Both the position numbers and the translations under genes were made by a program. From positions 163,136 to 227,135 of the forward strand of contig CACMYX010000003.1 of NCBI GenBank assembly GCA_902618015.1: a stretch of DNA of 64,000 bases. The letters are read 5' to 3'. The DNA comes from an uncultured Alphaproteobacteria bacterium (lineage in GTDB: Bacteria > Pseudomonadota > Alphaproteobacteria > HIMB59 > GCA-002718135). Of this stretch, positions 11,955-19,709 are shown one piece after another. Below the pieces are notes generated by a model that searched no databases, was not told the DNA's origin, and was given only the letters and a program-made list of their open reading frames with translations. Numbering within the stretch: position 1 is the stretch's first letter; the number at the start of each line of letters is the position of its first letter.

Positions 11955-13312
11955 TTATTCTTAAATTTAATTGTTACCCAATTTTGCTCATCATCTCTTA
12001 TTATTTTTAGTAATAATGAGGATCTGCCTGTTTTTTCTAAAGAATTTACTAATTCTTCAAATGAATTCATATTGTTAATAACCTCTCTATTAACTTCTGT
12101 GATTATGTCTCCATTTTGCAAACTACTTTCATTGTCGTCAATTGAAATTACTTTAACCCCACTTTCATGATCTTCAATCGTAATTCCTAAAGATTCAATT
12201 TTTAAATTTTTTTCAATGTTTGTATTTGTTTTTCTCTCCGTAACTACCTCTCCAGGTAATTCTCCTAAAATTACCTCAATACGAATTTTTTTATTTTTTC
12301 TCCAAACTTCTAATATTGCAGTCGAGCCTACATCTGACTCTGCAACAACTCTTGGTAGATCAGGCATCTTTTTAATTTCTATATTATTAAATTTTAAAAT
12401 TACATCGCCTGGTTCTAATCCAGCGGTTTTTGAGGGACCATTAGGATTGACATTGGATATGAATGCACCTTTTTGATCAGGCAATCCAAGACTTTCCGCA
12501 AAATCCTTTGTAACAGGTTGAATTTGTACACCTAACCAACCTCTCTTAGTTTTTCCAAAATCCTTTAATTGTTGTACTATTTTTTTGGCACTGTTCGCAG
12601 GTATTGCAAATCCTAAACCAATACTTCCACCTGTTTGCGAAACAATTGCCGTGTTAATTCCTATTACCTCTCCATCTAAATTAAATAATGGTCCACCGGA
12701 ATTACCACGATTAATAGATGCGTCTGTTTGTAAAAATTTAACATATGGTCCACTACCTAAATCTCTTGAGATTGCAGATATAATTCCTGCTGTAACAGTA
12801 CCTCCCAAACCAAGAGGGTTTCCAATTGCAATTGACCAATCTCCAACTCTCATCTTATCCGAGTCTCCCCAACCAACATATGTAAGATTTTTGTTTTTTG
12901 GATCAATTTTCAATACAGCTATGTCTGCTTTAGGGTCTCTTCCAAGTAATTCAGCTGTAAACTCTGTTTCATCATTTAAAATAACAGTTATTTCATCAGC
13001 TCCTTCAATTACATGATTATTTGTAACAACAATACCACCTTCACTTATTATAAAACCTGACCCAAGACCTGTCATTGGTCGTTGTGATCGTCTTTGATCA
13101 CGATCAAAATATTCTTTAAAAAAATCATCAAAAGGAGATCCCTCTGGAAATTGTGGTATTTGATTTTGGTTATTATTTTCAACAATAGTAGTTGATGCAA
13201 TACTAACTACTGCAGGAGATAATTGTTCTACTAAGTCTGCAAAACTCTCAGGTACAGCAAGTAATGGTTTCGTAAATAAAATAGAAATTAAGAATAAAAA
13301 TTTTGTTCTCAT
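11951..13312 (-). CDS. degP: Periplasmic serine protease/chaperone of the DegP/HtrA family
   Basis: Envelope quality-control protease. The 453-residue protein has a signal peptide (about 1-19, ending LLA/VPES), a trypsin-like domain with catalytic triad H100 (NNHVIEG), D130 (KADIAVLKID) and S205 (GNSGGPLF), then two PDZ domains near 255-345 and 370-445. The LA-loop region around 45-80 is short and polar. It follows hflC and a DUF2065 gene, an arrangement common in Alphaproteobacteria that also groups the FtsH-modulating HflKC complex with periplasmic proteolysis. DegQ/MucD naming would be equally fair. Confidence 0.93.
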   Translation of the reverse strand: MRTKFLFLISILFTKPLLAVPESFADLVEQLSPAVVSIASTTIVENNNQNQIPQFPEGSPFDDFFKEYFDRDQRRSQRPMTGLGSGFIISEGGIVVTNNHVIEGADEITVILNDETEFTAELLGRDPKADIAVLKIDPKNKNLTYVGWGDSDKMRVGDWSIAIGNPLGLGGTVTAGIISAISRDLGSGPYVKFLQTDASINRGNSGGPLFNLDGEVIGINTAIVSQTGGSIGLGFAIPANSAKKIVQQLKDFGKTKRGWLGVQIQPVTKDFAESLGLPDQKGAFISNVNPNGPSKTAGLEPGDVILKFNNIEIKKMPDLPRVVAESDVGSTAILEVWRKNKKIRIEVILGELPGEVVTERKTNTNIEKNLKIESLGITIEDHESGVKVISIDDNESSLQNGDIITEVNREVINNMNSFEELVNSLEKTGRSSLLLKIIRDDEQNWVTIKFKNN

Positions 13313-13313
13313 A

Positions 13314-13514
13314 TTAATTGTCGTAGTATTTGAACGTGAAATAAATAAGGCACAGTCCTAGAAGGGCAAAAAATAAACTGATATTTTTTACAGTTTGTGG
13401 ATTAATAAGAGAAAGCATATCAAGATATTTCTTTAAATTGTTAGCTAAAAAGAAATAAAGTATACCTTCAATGATCAGCACTAGACCTATGCTTATTAAA
13501 AAGATTTCAAACAT
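13314..13514 (-). CDS. Small DUF2065 (YjeT-like) membrane protein
   Basis: A 66-residue protein with two predicted membrane helices (about 3-24 and 43-62) joined by a short charged loop containing NNLKKYLDMLSLINPQTV. Size, topology and position after hflC match DUF2065/YjeT proteins, which accompany hflKC in many proteobacteria and whose function is unknown. Its ATG overlaps the hflC stop by one base and its stop lies a base before the degP start, so it is firmly inside the operon. Confidence 0.8.
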   Translation of the reverse strand: MFEIFLISIGLVLIIEGILYFFLANNLKKYLDMLSLINPQTVKNISLFFALLGLCLIYFTFKYYDN

Positions 13515-14389
13515 TAATTTTGGATATCTATTTCACCAAAAAATTTTTCACAAACTTCCCCAGGAGCAATTACCATGGACATCTCTGTATCTCCAAAAGT
13601 ATCCTTACAAGCTTGCATTGTTCTTAAGAAATCAAAAAATTCCTCATCACGACTATAAGCATCACCTAATATTCTGTTTTTAGCAGCATCTCCTTCACCT
13701 CTAAGTATTGATGAGGTTCTTTCTGCTTCAGCTAGAATAACAGTTTGTTGTCTATCTGCTGATGCAACAATTTCTTTAGAAAGTTCTTCACCTTCAGCTC
13801 TTAATAAATTTGCTTCTTTTTCACGTTCAGAGCGCATTCTTTGATAAACATTATTAGATACTTGTTCAGTTAAATCTGTTCTTCCAATTCTAATATCAAC
13901 AATTTTTACACCAAAAGAGTTCTCATTAACTTTAATTTGTTTTTCAATTTCATTCATAATATTAATACGTTCGTCACTGAGAAGTGATGTTAGAGAATAT
14001 TGAGCAATTACACCTCTAACTGCCGCGTTTATAATTCTTCCAAATCTATCTGAAAAAGTAGTTTCGTTTCTAACTGTCTGATAAAATTTTAAAGGATCAA
14101 CGATGTTGTATCTAGCAAATGAATCAACGATTATTCTTTTTTGATCTGAAAGTATCATTTCTTCGGGTTGTGGATCGAGATTTAGCAATCTTGAATCTAA
14201 AAAAACTGCATCTTGAATAAATGGAATTTTAAATTGAAGACCAGGTTTTGTAACAACTTTTCTTGGATCACCAAATTGAAGTACTAAAGCTTGCTTAGTT
14301 TCATTTACAATAAAAAAAGCTCCAGTGAAAGTAAGGAAAACGATAAATAGAACTAAAACTATAAGTAAATTTCTTGCACTAAATCTCAT
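13514..14389 (-). CDS. hflC: HflC, SPFH/prohibitin-domain modulator of FtsH
   Basis: Forms with HflK a large membrane cage around the FtsH protease. One N-terminal membrane helix (about 6-28) is followed by an SPFH domain (ETKQALVLQFGDPRKVV near 32) and a long helical Glu/Arg-rich stretch (RMRSEREKEANLLRAEGEE) typical of HflC. An ATG 30 bases further upstream would give ten extra residues but would overlap hflK by 29 bases; the ATG at 14387-14389 puts the start one base after the hflK stop and leaves the usual short MRxS-like N-terminus, so it is preferred (291 residues). Confidence 0.92.
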   Translation of the reverse strand: MRFSARNLLIVLVLFIVFLTFTGAFFIVNETKQALVLQFGDPRKVVTKPGLQFKIPFIQDAVFLDSRLLNLDPQPEEMILSDQKRIIVDSFARYNIVDPLKFYQTVRNETTFSDRFGRIINAAVRGVIAQYSLTSLLSDERINIMNEIEKQIKVNENSFGVKIVDIRIGRTDLTEQVSNNVYQRMRSEREKEANLLRAEGEELSKEIVASADRQQTVILAEAERTSSILRGEGDAAKNRILGDAYSRDEEFFDFLRTMQACKDTFGDTEMSMVIAPGEVCEKFFGEIDIQN

Positions 14390-14390
14390 C

Positions 14391-15497
14391 TTAATTATTC
14401 CCTGACTTTTTAAGTTCATTCAATGGCAAGTAAGGAACTACTCCCTGTCCATTTCCAGTATCATCTAAAATTATTTTATTCTTTCCTTCTAAAACTTCTC
14501 TTAAAGTTTCTAAATAAATTCTCCTTTTAGTTACTTCTTTCGCATCTTTATAACTATTGTAAACATCTATAAAGTTTTGAGCCACACCTTCTGCTTGTTT
14601 AACCACCTGTTCTTTATATGCTGTAGCAGCTTCAACGAGTTTTGCTGCTTCACCACGAGCATTAGGTACAATTCTATTTAAATAAGTATTTGCTTCGTTA
14701 ACTAATCTTTCTTTATCTTGTCTTGCTCTTTGAACTTCATCAAAAGCATCAATAACTTGATCGGGCGGATCAACACTTTGAAGCTGTACTGATTGAATTA
14801 AAACACCACTTTCATATGAATCTAAAACTAATTGTAATTCATTTCTTACAACTTGTTCTACCTCTTGACGGCCTTCTGTAAGTAAGAATTGAAGATCTCT
14901 TTGACCAACAACTTCACGCACTACACTCTCAGACATATCTTTAACGGTAAGTTCTGGATTTCTAAGTTTAAAGAGAAAATTTCCAGCGTCTTTTATTTTG
15001 AATAGTACTGTGAATGCAACATCTGCTATGTTTTGATCACCAGTAAGCATTAAACTTTCTTCAATTACTTTTCGCTCTGCATTTGAATTTGAGCCAAAAC
15101 CAAGATCACTTGCACTTCTAAATCCAACGTTAATTTTTCTAATTACTTCAACTTTAGGTGTAACAGTTTGACCGATTGGAGTTGGAAAAAAGTAATGTAA
15201 TCCAGGCTCTGTTGTTTGACCATTCCATCTTCCAAATAAAAGTTCTACGCCTTGCTCATCAGGCTCAACTCTATAAAAACCAGTAGCTAACCATAGTAAA
15301 ACAGCTACTATTATAAATATTGAAAGATTACGTCTTCCACCAAATTTAAAATTGCCAAATCTATCTTTTGCTTTTCTAATCGAATCTTCAAAATCTCTTC
15401 TGTTTGGACCGTCTCCAGACCCTCCTGAACCCCAAGGGTTGTTATTTCCACCTGATCCCCAAGGATTATTGTCGTTGTTATTTATATTCCAGTTCAT
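14391..15497 (-). CDS. hflK: HflK, SPFH/prohibitin-domain modulator of FtsH
   Basis: Partner of HflC in the FtsH-associated complex. The 368 residues start with a disordered Asn/Gly-rich cytoplasmic segment in which NPWGSGG occurs twice (near 11-25), then a membrane helix (about 57-74), the SPFH domain (EPDEQGVELLFGRWNGQTTEPGLH split across 76-100) and a long helical region with LVNEANTYLNRIVPNARGEA. First gene of the minus-strand operon that continues through hflC to degP and beyond; it is divergent from mrp with 86 bases between. Confidence 0.95.
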   Translation of the reverse strand: MNWNINNNDNNPWGSGGNNNPWGSGGSGDGPNRRDFEDSIRKAKDRFGNFKFGGRRNLSIFIIVAVLLWLATGFYRVEPDEQGVELLFGRWNGQTTEPGLHYFFPTPIGQTVTPKVEVIRKINVGFRSASDLGFGSNSNAERKVIEESLMLTGDQNIADVAFTVLFKIKDAGNFLFKLRNPELTVKDMSESVVREVVGQRDLQFLLTEGRQEVEQVVRNELQLVLDSYESGVLIQSVQLQSVDPPDQVIDAFDEVQRARQDKERLVNEANTYLNRIVPNARGEAAKLVEAATAYKEQVVKQAEGVAQNFIDVYNSYKDAKEVTKRRIYLETLREVLEGKNKIILDDTGNGQGVVPYLPLNELKKSGNN

Positions 15498-15512
15498 ATA
15501 TTATTGATAATA

Positions 15513-15542
15513 TTGGCTCTATCTACTAACACTAATTATAAT
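15513..15542 (+). promoter_or_regulatory. Putative promoter of mrp
   Basis: In the 86-base gap between divergent hflK and mrp the plus strand carries TTGGCT (15513-15518) and a perfect TATAAT (15537-15542) separated by 18 bases. Transcription would start about 35 bases before the mrp ATG. In such AT-rich DNA chance matches are common, so this is tentative. Confidence 0.4.
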
Positions 15543-15583
15543 ATTTAATAACTAATATTTGAGTAAATCTGGAAAAATCAAGT

Positions 15584-16627
15584 ATGTCTGATGAAATTTT
15601 ATCTTTAATTTATACATTTTCGAAGAAATTTAGTGATCCTGAAACAAATCTTACTTTTGATCCAAAAAATCATAACATTTCTGCAATTGTAAAAGAGGGT
15701 AATGTAAACATTTCCTTGCTTGTGAAAGGTCAAAAAGAAGACTTATATGTAAATATAGCAAGATTACTTAAAAATAATGTTGAGCAAATTTCTGGCGTTC
15801 TTTCAGTAAACGTGATTATCAACTCAGATAGAAATATTAATAAAAGAAATATTTCTGATGAGAAAAGATTTAAAATTGATGCAAAAAATATTGTAGCAAT
15901 TGCAAGTGGTAAGGGTGGAGTTGGAAAATCAACATTTTCAGTAAATCTTGCCACTGCATTAAGCTCACTAGATCTCAAAGTTGGATTACTTGATGCAGAT
16001 ATTTATGGTCCTAGTGTTCCTAGGATGATGGGTATTTCTCAAAAACCAATAATGAATGAAAACAAAAAACTTATACCCTTAGAAAATTATGGGATAAAAT
16101 TAATGTCTATAGGTTTTATTCTAGACTCAGAGGCTCCAACAATTTGGAGAGGACCTATGGTAATGAAAGCTTTAGAGCAAATGTTTAATGGTGTTGAGTG
16201 GGGTGAATTAGATTATCTTATAATTGATCTCCCTCCTGGGACAGGAGATGCTCAACTTACTTTAGCTCAAAGTTCAAAACTTTCTGGATCAATTGTAATT
16301 TCTACTCCTCAAGATGTAGCTCTTACTGATGCTAGAAAAGGAATAAATATGTTTAAAAAAGTTAATGTTGATATTCTTGGTATTGTGGAAAATATGAGTT
16401 ATTTCATATGTGATAATTGTAATCAAAAACATTATATATTTTCAAAAGACGGTGTAAAAAAAGAATCTGAAGAATTTAAAATACCTTTTTTAGGAGAGAT
16501 TCCTATTGATACAAATTTACGAATTCAATCAGACAATGGAATACCTGCTTTGATAGATAATCCAGATGGTGAAATTTCAAAAAAATTTATATCAATTGCT
16601 AAGAACTTAAAAAAATCTCTGAATTAA
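15584..16627 (+). CDS. mrp: Mrp/NBP35-type iron-sulfur cluster carrier ATPase
   Basis: P-loop scaffold/carrier that delivers Fe-S clusters to apoproteins in the cytoplasm. The 347 residues contain an N-terminal MIP18/DUF59-like domain (about 1-80) and a ParA-like ATPase with the deviant Walker A GKGGVGKST at 109-117. DADIYGPSVPRM follows near 137, DLPPGTGDAQLT near 215, and the cluster-binding CxxC is C276-C279. Its stop overlaps the convergent thyA stop by 4 bases, so no terminator separates them. Confidence 0.95.
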   Translation: MSDEILSLIYTFSKKFSDPETNLTFDPKNHNISAIVKEGNVNISLLVKGQKEDLYVNIARLLKNNVEQISGVLSVNVIINSDRNINKRNISDEKRFKIDAKNIVAIASGKGGVGKSTFSVNLATALSSLDLKVGLLDADIYGPSVPRMMGISQKPIMNENKKLIPLENYGIKLMSIGFILDSEAPTIWRGPMVMKALEQMFNGVEWGELDYLIIDLPPGTGDAQLTLAQSSKLSGSIVISTPQDVALTDARKGINMFKKVNVDILGIVENMSYFICDNCNQKHYIFSKDGVKKESEEFKIPFLGEIPIDTNLRIQSDNGIPALIDNPDGEISKKFISIAKNLKKSLN

Positions 16628-17454
16628 ACATTCATTAAAGCATCAATTTTTTCATGATGCTCATAGTTAACTAATTTAAAATCATTAACTTTGTATTTAA
16701 AAAAGTTTTTTGTTTCAAACTGAAGCTCAGGTAATTTTTTGGGCTCTCTTTGTAATTGTATTTTAACCTGCTCAAAATGTTCTTTATAAATATGAAAATC
16801 TCCTAAAGAATGAATAAATGTTCCTACTTCTAATTTGCACTCTCTAGCTAACATATGAGTCAAAAGACTATAACTAGCTATGTTAAATGGAACTCCTAAA
16901 AACATGTCACATGACCTTTGATATAATTGGCAACTTAATTTGTTATCAGAAATAAAAAATTGTGAAAATGCATGACATGCAGGCAATGACATATTTTTAA
17001 TCTCCGGAGGATTCCAAGCAGAAATTATATGACGTCTTCCATTTGGATCTTCTTTTAATCCTTTAATTAAATTTAAGACTTGATCTTCTCCATTAAAATT
17101 TCTCCATTGAACTCCGTAAATTTTACCGACATCTCCCTCAAATCTAGCATTTGATTTCCAATAATCAGCTTGAGCATTTTGCGTCCAAATAGTATTTTTA
17201 TCTTTTAAATTTTCTCTTGAATCATTGTATAAAATTTCAGCAAGTCTTCTCTCATCGTCTGAACCTTCGATAAACCACAATAACTCTGAAACTACAGATT
17301 TCCACGCTAATTTTTTAGTCGTTATAGCAGGAAAACCTTTTGATAAATCATAATGCATTTGAAAACCAAATGATTTTCTGACGCTACCTGCTCTACTTTC
17401 AACATCTGTGCCATTATCATAACAATATTTCAATGCTTCTAAATACTGTTTCAT
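16624..17454 (-). CDS. thyA: Thymidylate synthase (ThyA type)
   Basis: Methylates dUMP to dTMP with methylene-tetrahydrofolate, yielding dihydrofolate that FolA next door recycles. The enzyme keeps the catalytic Cys (SLPACHAFSQ, C160 in this numbering), the dUMP-binding RSCDMFLGVPFNIASYS and the C-terminal region. It contains the 80-110 insertion (TIWTQNAQADYW) of the long bacterial form. A TTG 9 bases upstream is also open, but the ATG at 17454 forms an ATGA overlap with the folA stop and gives a standard MKQYLEALKYC start, so it is chosen (276 residues). Confidence 0.97.
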   Translation of the reverse strand: MKQYLEALKYCYDNGTDVESRAGSVRKSFGFQMHYDLSKGFPAITTKKLAWKSVVSELLWFIEGSDDERRLAEILYNDSRENLKDKNTIWTQNAQADYWKSNARFEGDVGKIYGVQWRNFNGEDQVLNLIKGLKEDPNGRRHIISAWNPPEIKNMSLPACHAFSQFFISDNKLSCQLYQRSCDMFLGVPFNIASYSLLTHMLARECKLEVGTFIHSLGDFHIYKEHFEQVKIQLQREPKKLPELQFETKNFFKYKVNDFKLVNYEHHEKIDALMNV

Positions 17455-17939
17455 TTTTCCCAAATCTCAAAATGACAAGAAGAGTCGCCATTAATTTTTT
17501 TTATCATTTTCATATTATTTTCTATTAAGGATATATCTATAAATTTTTCACAATTATAATTACCGTAGATTCTAGTAAGATAAAATTGTTCAATTAATTT
17601 AAAAGTTAAATTTATTATTTCTGAACCACCAATTATAAAAATATCTTTGTCCATATATTCTGATTGAAGATCTTTAATTTGATCATCTATGTTTCCACTA
17701 AAGTAATAATCTGCCCCTTCTATTAATTCTTTATCTTTGCTAGTAATTAAAACATTTGTTCTGGACTTTAAAGGTGTTGGCATAAAAGGATCTTCCCAGG
17801 TCTTTCTTCCCATTACTACAATATTATTAATTGTATTTTCTTTGAACCATTTCAAATCAATTGAGTTTTTAGGCCAAGGCATACTTTGCCCCTTACTTAT
17901 GCCACCTTTGTCATCAATTGCCATGATTGCTTTGATCAT
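17451..17939 (-). CDS. folA: Dihydrofolate reductase
   Basis: Reduces dihydrofolate to tetrahydrofolate with NADPH. The 162-residue protein shows the family order AIDDKGGISKGQSMPWP, then IDLKWFKENT carrying the catalytic acid (Asp in the equivalent of E. coli D27), VVMGRKTWED near 41, SRTNVLITS near 59 and FIIGGSEI near 98. Coupled to thyA by a 4-base overlap, so the two enzymes of the thymidylate cycle are made together. It is divergent from the tmRNA gene. Confidence 0.95.
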   Translation of the reverse strand: MIKAIMAIDDKGGISKGQSMPWPKNSIDLKWFKENTINNIVVMGRKTWEDPFMPTPLKSRTNVLITSKDKELIEGADYYFSGNIDDQIKDLQSEYMDKDIFIIGGSEIINLTFKLIEQFYLTRIYGNYNCEKFIDISLIENNMKMIKKINGDSSCHFEIWEK

Positions 17940-18007
17940 ATTTTATTTGTTTTATATCTTAATTAGTAACAATTTTTTTTTTTAATTGCTAGGTTTCAAG
18001 ACAAAAC

Positions 18008-18036
18008 TTTCAAGTATAATTAGTTTAAGGTATAAT
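18008..18036 (+). promoter_or_regulatory. Putative promoter of the tmRNA gene
   Basis: A perfect TATAAT (18031-18036) lies just before the tmRNA acceptor segment, with TTTCAA (18008-18013), a weak match to TTGACA, 17 bases upstream. A second TATAAT occurs at 18015-18020. Position in front of a stable RNA gene supports the call. Confidence 0.5.
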
Positions 18037-18254
18037 GATGTTGTTGCTTGCAACTAAGATAATAAATGCTTTGTGCAATAAGTTATTCGGACCCGGGGGC
18101 GGTACCCGGCGTCTCCACCATTATGGGGACGAAATAGGTTTGACGGTAATTCAAAGACAAAGACTTTATCCGGTATTGTACCACCGTTATCGGGCTATTT
18201 TATAAACGCTAACGATAATAGATTAGCACTTGCTGCCTAGATTCTAGGTAAGCG

Positions 18255-18285
18255 CGGTCCGGGGCACCGAGCAACAGAACGCCCC
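18255..18285 (+). other. H-type pseudoknot at the 3' end of the tmRNA coding piece
   Basis: Stem 1 pairs CGGT (18255-18258) with ACCG (18266-18269). Stem 2 pairs GGGGC (18261-18265), which lies in the loop of stem 1, with GCCCC (18281-18285). The linking loop 18270-18280 is A-rich (AGCAACAGAAC). A short T-run follows at 18288-18292, so the same stem 2 could also help end transcription. Confidence 0.65.
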
Positions 18286-18291
18286 ACTTTT
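18274..18291 (+). repeat. 18-bp direct repeat, copy 1 (tmRNA 3' tail)
   Basis: ACAGAACGCCCCACTTTT, the last part of the tmRNA gene including the 3' strand of its pseudoknot stem 2. An identical 18-mer occurs at 19074-19091, exactly 800 bp downstream. Duplication of a tmRNA 3' end is the usual trace of site-specific integration. Confidence 0.85.
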
Positions 18292-18326
18292 TAAATATTA
18301 TCCAGTAATATCAATAATTTTTTATA

Positions 18327-18366
18327 GAAAACTCTCTACGAAGTTTACTACGAAGTTACTACGAAG
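18327..18366 (+). repeat. CTACGAAG repeat cluster C
   Basis: Three copies of CTACGAAG at 18336, 18348 and 18359, spaced 12 and 11 bp, in the gap between the tmRNA and the HEAT-like gene. The left part, GAAAACT then four bases then CTACGAAGTTT-like sequence, matches the central part of repeat A at 18959-19062. Confidence 0.75.
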
Positions 18367-18431
18367 GAAAATATATAATTTATTATTAGGTAATGTTAAT
18401 TTTTAGATTTATTTTAACAAATTAATTTATA

Positions 18432-18953
18432 ATGAATTATGAGTCTGAACTAACTGGTGGTAATCCAAATTCACTAGGTAATACAATAAAAGTTGCTGAA
18501 CATGTTATTGTTAAAAAAAATAGGATTAATTCGTTAATTAAGTGTTATTCAAGCACAGACCAAATAGTAAGATTAAGAACATCAAATGCTTTTAAAAGAA
18601 TATTTAGACAAAAACCAGAATGGTTTTTAGATTTTAAAAATATTTTCTTAAACAAAATTTCAAAAATAAAACAACCTTCCACACAATGGACCTGCGCTCA
18701 ATTATTTTCAGAATTAGTTAATCAATTAGAAAATAAAGAACAAAAAAAAGCAAAAAAAATTGTATCTGATTATCTTAATAACTCCAGTGATTGGATTGTT
18801 TTATGTCAATCAATGAATGCTCTAATAACTTTCAATAAAATTGATAATAAAACAATAAAAGAAAATATAAAAATTATTAAAAAACTTTCAAAAGATAGGA
18901 GAAAGGCAGTTTCTAGACTAGCAAAAAAATTATTATCCTTAATTAAAGAATAA
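18432..18953 (+). CDS. HEAT-repeat-like helical protein of unknown function
   Basis: A 173-residue, lysine-rich, all-helical protein with no signal peptide or membrane segment. Repeated helix pairs such as SLIKCYSSTDQIVRLRTSNAFKRI (split across about 34-57) and WIVLCQSMNALITFNKI resemble HEAT/ARM-type solenoids, which bind proteins or nucleic acids. No catalytic motif is visible. It sits alone between the tmRNA and its duplicated tail, bracketed by CTACGAAG repeats, so it may be a mobile or recently acquired gene. Start chosen at the only nearby ATG; no clear ribosome-binding site precedes it. Confidence 0.6.
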   Translation: MNYESELTGGNPNSLGNTIKVAEHVIVKKNRINSLIKCYSSTDQIVRLRTSNAFKRIFRQKPEWFLDFKNIFLNKISKIKQPSTQWTCAQLFSELVNQLENKEQKKAKKIVSDYLNNSSDWIVLCQSMNALITFNKIDNKTIKENIKIIKKLSKDRRKAVSRLAKKLLSLIKE

Positions 18954-18958
18954 AAAAA

Positions 18959-19062
18959 CTACGAAGAACCCAAACAAGAAATCTGAAAAATAATGAAAAC
19001 TTACTACGAAGTTTCTACGAAGAAGTTTCCAAAAGTCCTTATTTTCTGTTAATAATGATTTA
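18959..19062 (+). repeat. Long direct repeat, copy A, with three CTACGAAG units
   Basis: A 104-bp unit that begins CTACGAAGAACC and ends CTGTTAATAATGATTTA. CTACGAAG occurs at 18959, 19004 and 19015. It aligns with a 100-bp copy at 19710-19809 at roughly 80% identity with a few small gaps (hand alignment). It lies directly after the HEAT-like gene stop. Confidence 0.8.
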
Positions 19063-19073
19063 GTGGTCGTTCT

Positions 19074-19091
19074 ACAGAACGCCCCACTTTT
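19074..19091 (+). repeat. 18-bp direct repeat, copy 2 (displaced tmRNA tail)
   Basis: Exact copy of 18274-18291 without the rest of the tmRNA. The preceding bases let CGTTC (19068-19072) pair with GAACG (19077-19081) around a short loop, so this copy could act as a small hairpin. It follows repeat A by 11 bases and would be the far attachment site if the tmRNA tail was used for integration. Confidence 0.8.
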
Positions 19092-19191
19092 AACAATTGT
19101 CTTAAGATATTAACAAAATTTTATAAACACCTTTCATAAAAATTTAAATTAACTTCGAAGTAATTATTATAAATGAATTAAGAAAGAAAAA

Positions 19192-19659
19192 TTAATTTAC
19201 AGAATACCAGGCAATAACAAAATTTTTAATTAAATCTTCAAAACCAGATGCCATATAGTTTTTAAACTCAAGATATTCAGTTGCATGTGCTCCTATATAA
19301 TATTCGTAGAGAATGAAAGGTCCTTCAAGTGGGTTATTCCATACAAATGATGCTTCAGAAATTCCGTAGACCTGAAAAACAATCATTCCACTGCATAGAG
19401 TCATTATTCCATTACCAGACTCAAATAAATATGGATAAACATATATACTAATATCGCTATTATCATCTATAACTATGTCAGTAATAGACAATTGATATTT
19501 TATTTCTCTATCAAAAAAATCCTTATCCAAACCACACGTATTTTCAATTTCAGGTATCTCAATAGCAAATTCGTTAATTCCTTTAAGAGCAATAAACTCA
19601 TCATTTGCATGAGAAGAAGAAAAGATAAAAGTAATAAAAACGAAAATTATTTTTTTCAT
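19192..19659 (-). CDS. Exported protein of unknown function
   Basis: A 155-residue protein with a clear signal peptide (MKKIIFVFITFIFSSSHA, cleavage likely after SHA) and an acidic mature part with one Cys pair (C42 in ENTCGLDKD, and C88 in TLCSGM), which could form a periplasmic disulfide. No family is recognised. It is oriented against the HEAT-like gene and lies between the displaced tmRNA tail and repeat copy B, so it belongs to the accessory patch. Confidence 0.6.
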   Translation of the reverse strand: MKKIIFVFITFIFSSSHANDEFIALKGINEFAIEIPEIENTCGLDKDFFDREIKYQLSITDIVIDDNSDISIYVYPYLFESGNGIMTLCSGMIVFQVYGISEASFVWNNPLEGPFILYEYYIGAHATEYLEFKNYMASGFEDLIKNFVIAWYSVN

Positions 19660-19709
19660 TTTAAAAATATATATTAAATATTTAATTATTTAAATAAATA
19701 TAAAATTTA

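Larger units (their letters stand above)
18042..18291 (+). ncRNA. ssrA: Two-piece, circularly permuted tmRNA (trans-translation RNA)
   Basis: Rescues stalled ribosomes and tags the nascent chain for proteolysis. The halves are in reversed order, as in Alphaproteobacteria. The acceptor piece comes first and ends CGTCTCC-A-CCA (18110-18120). After a 4-base spacer (TTAT, 18121-18124) the coding piece starts GGGGACG (18125-18131). These two form a 7-bp acceptor stem with one G-U pair. A 5-bp T-arm (18093-18097 with 18105-18109) has the loop GGCGGTA instead of the tRNA-like TTCRA. The tag frame at 18208-18240 reads ANDNRLALAA-stop. The 3' end folds as an H-type pseudoknot. The 5' end of the acceptor piece is approximate. 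Confidence 0.95.

Noticed and set aside
14390..14419. Longer hflC starting 30 bases upstream
   Set aside because: It overlaps hflK by 29 bases; the later ATG, one base after the hflK stop, gives the normal short N-terminus.
18110..18131. CCA end near 18118 as an ordinary tRNA gene
   Set aside because: The 7-bp acceptor stem is formed with sequence downstream of the CCA, no anticodon arm exists and a tag frame follows; this is the permuted tmRNA.
18336..19022. CTACGAAG repeats as a CRISPR array
   Set aside because: Repeats are only 8 bp, spacing is irregular (11, 12, 45 and about 600 bp), a gene lies between clusters and no cas gene is present.
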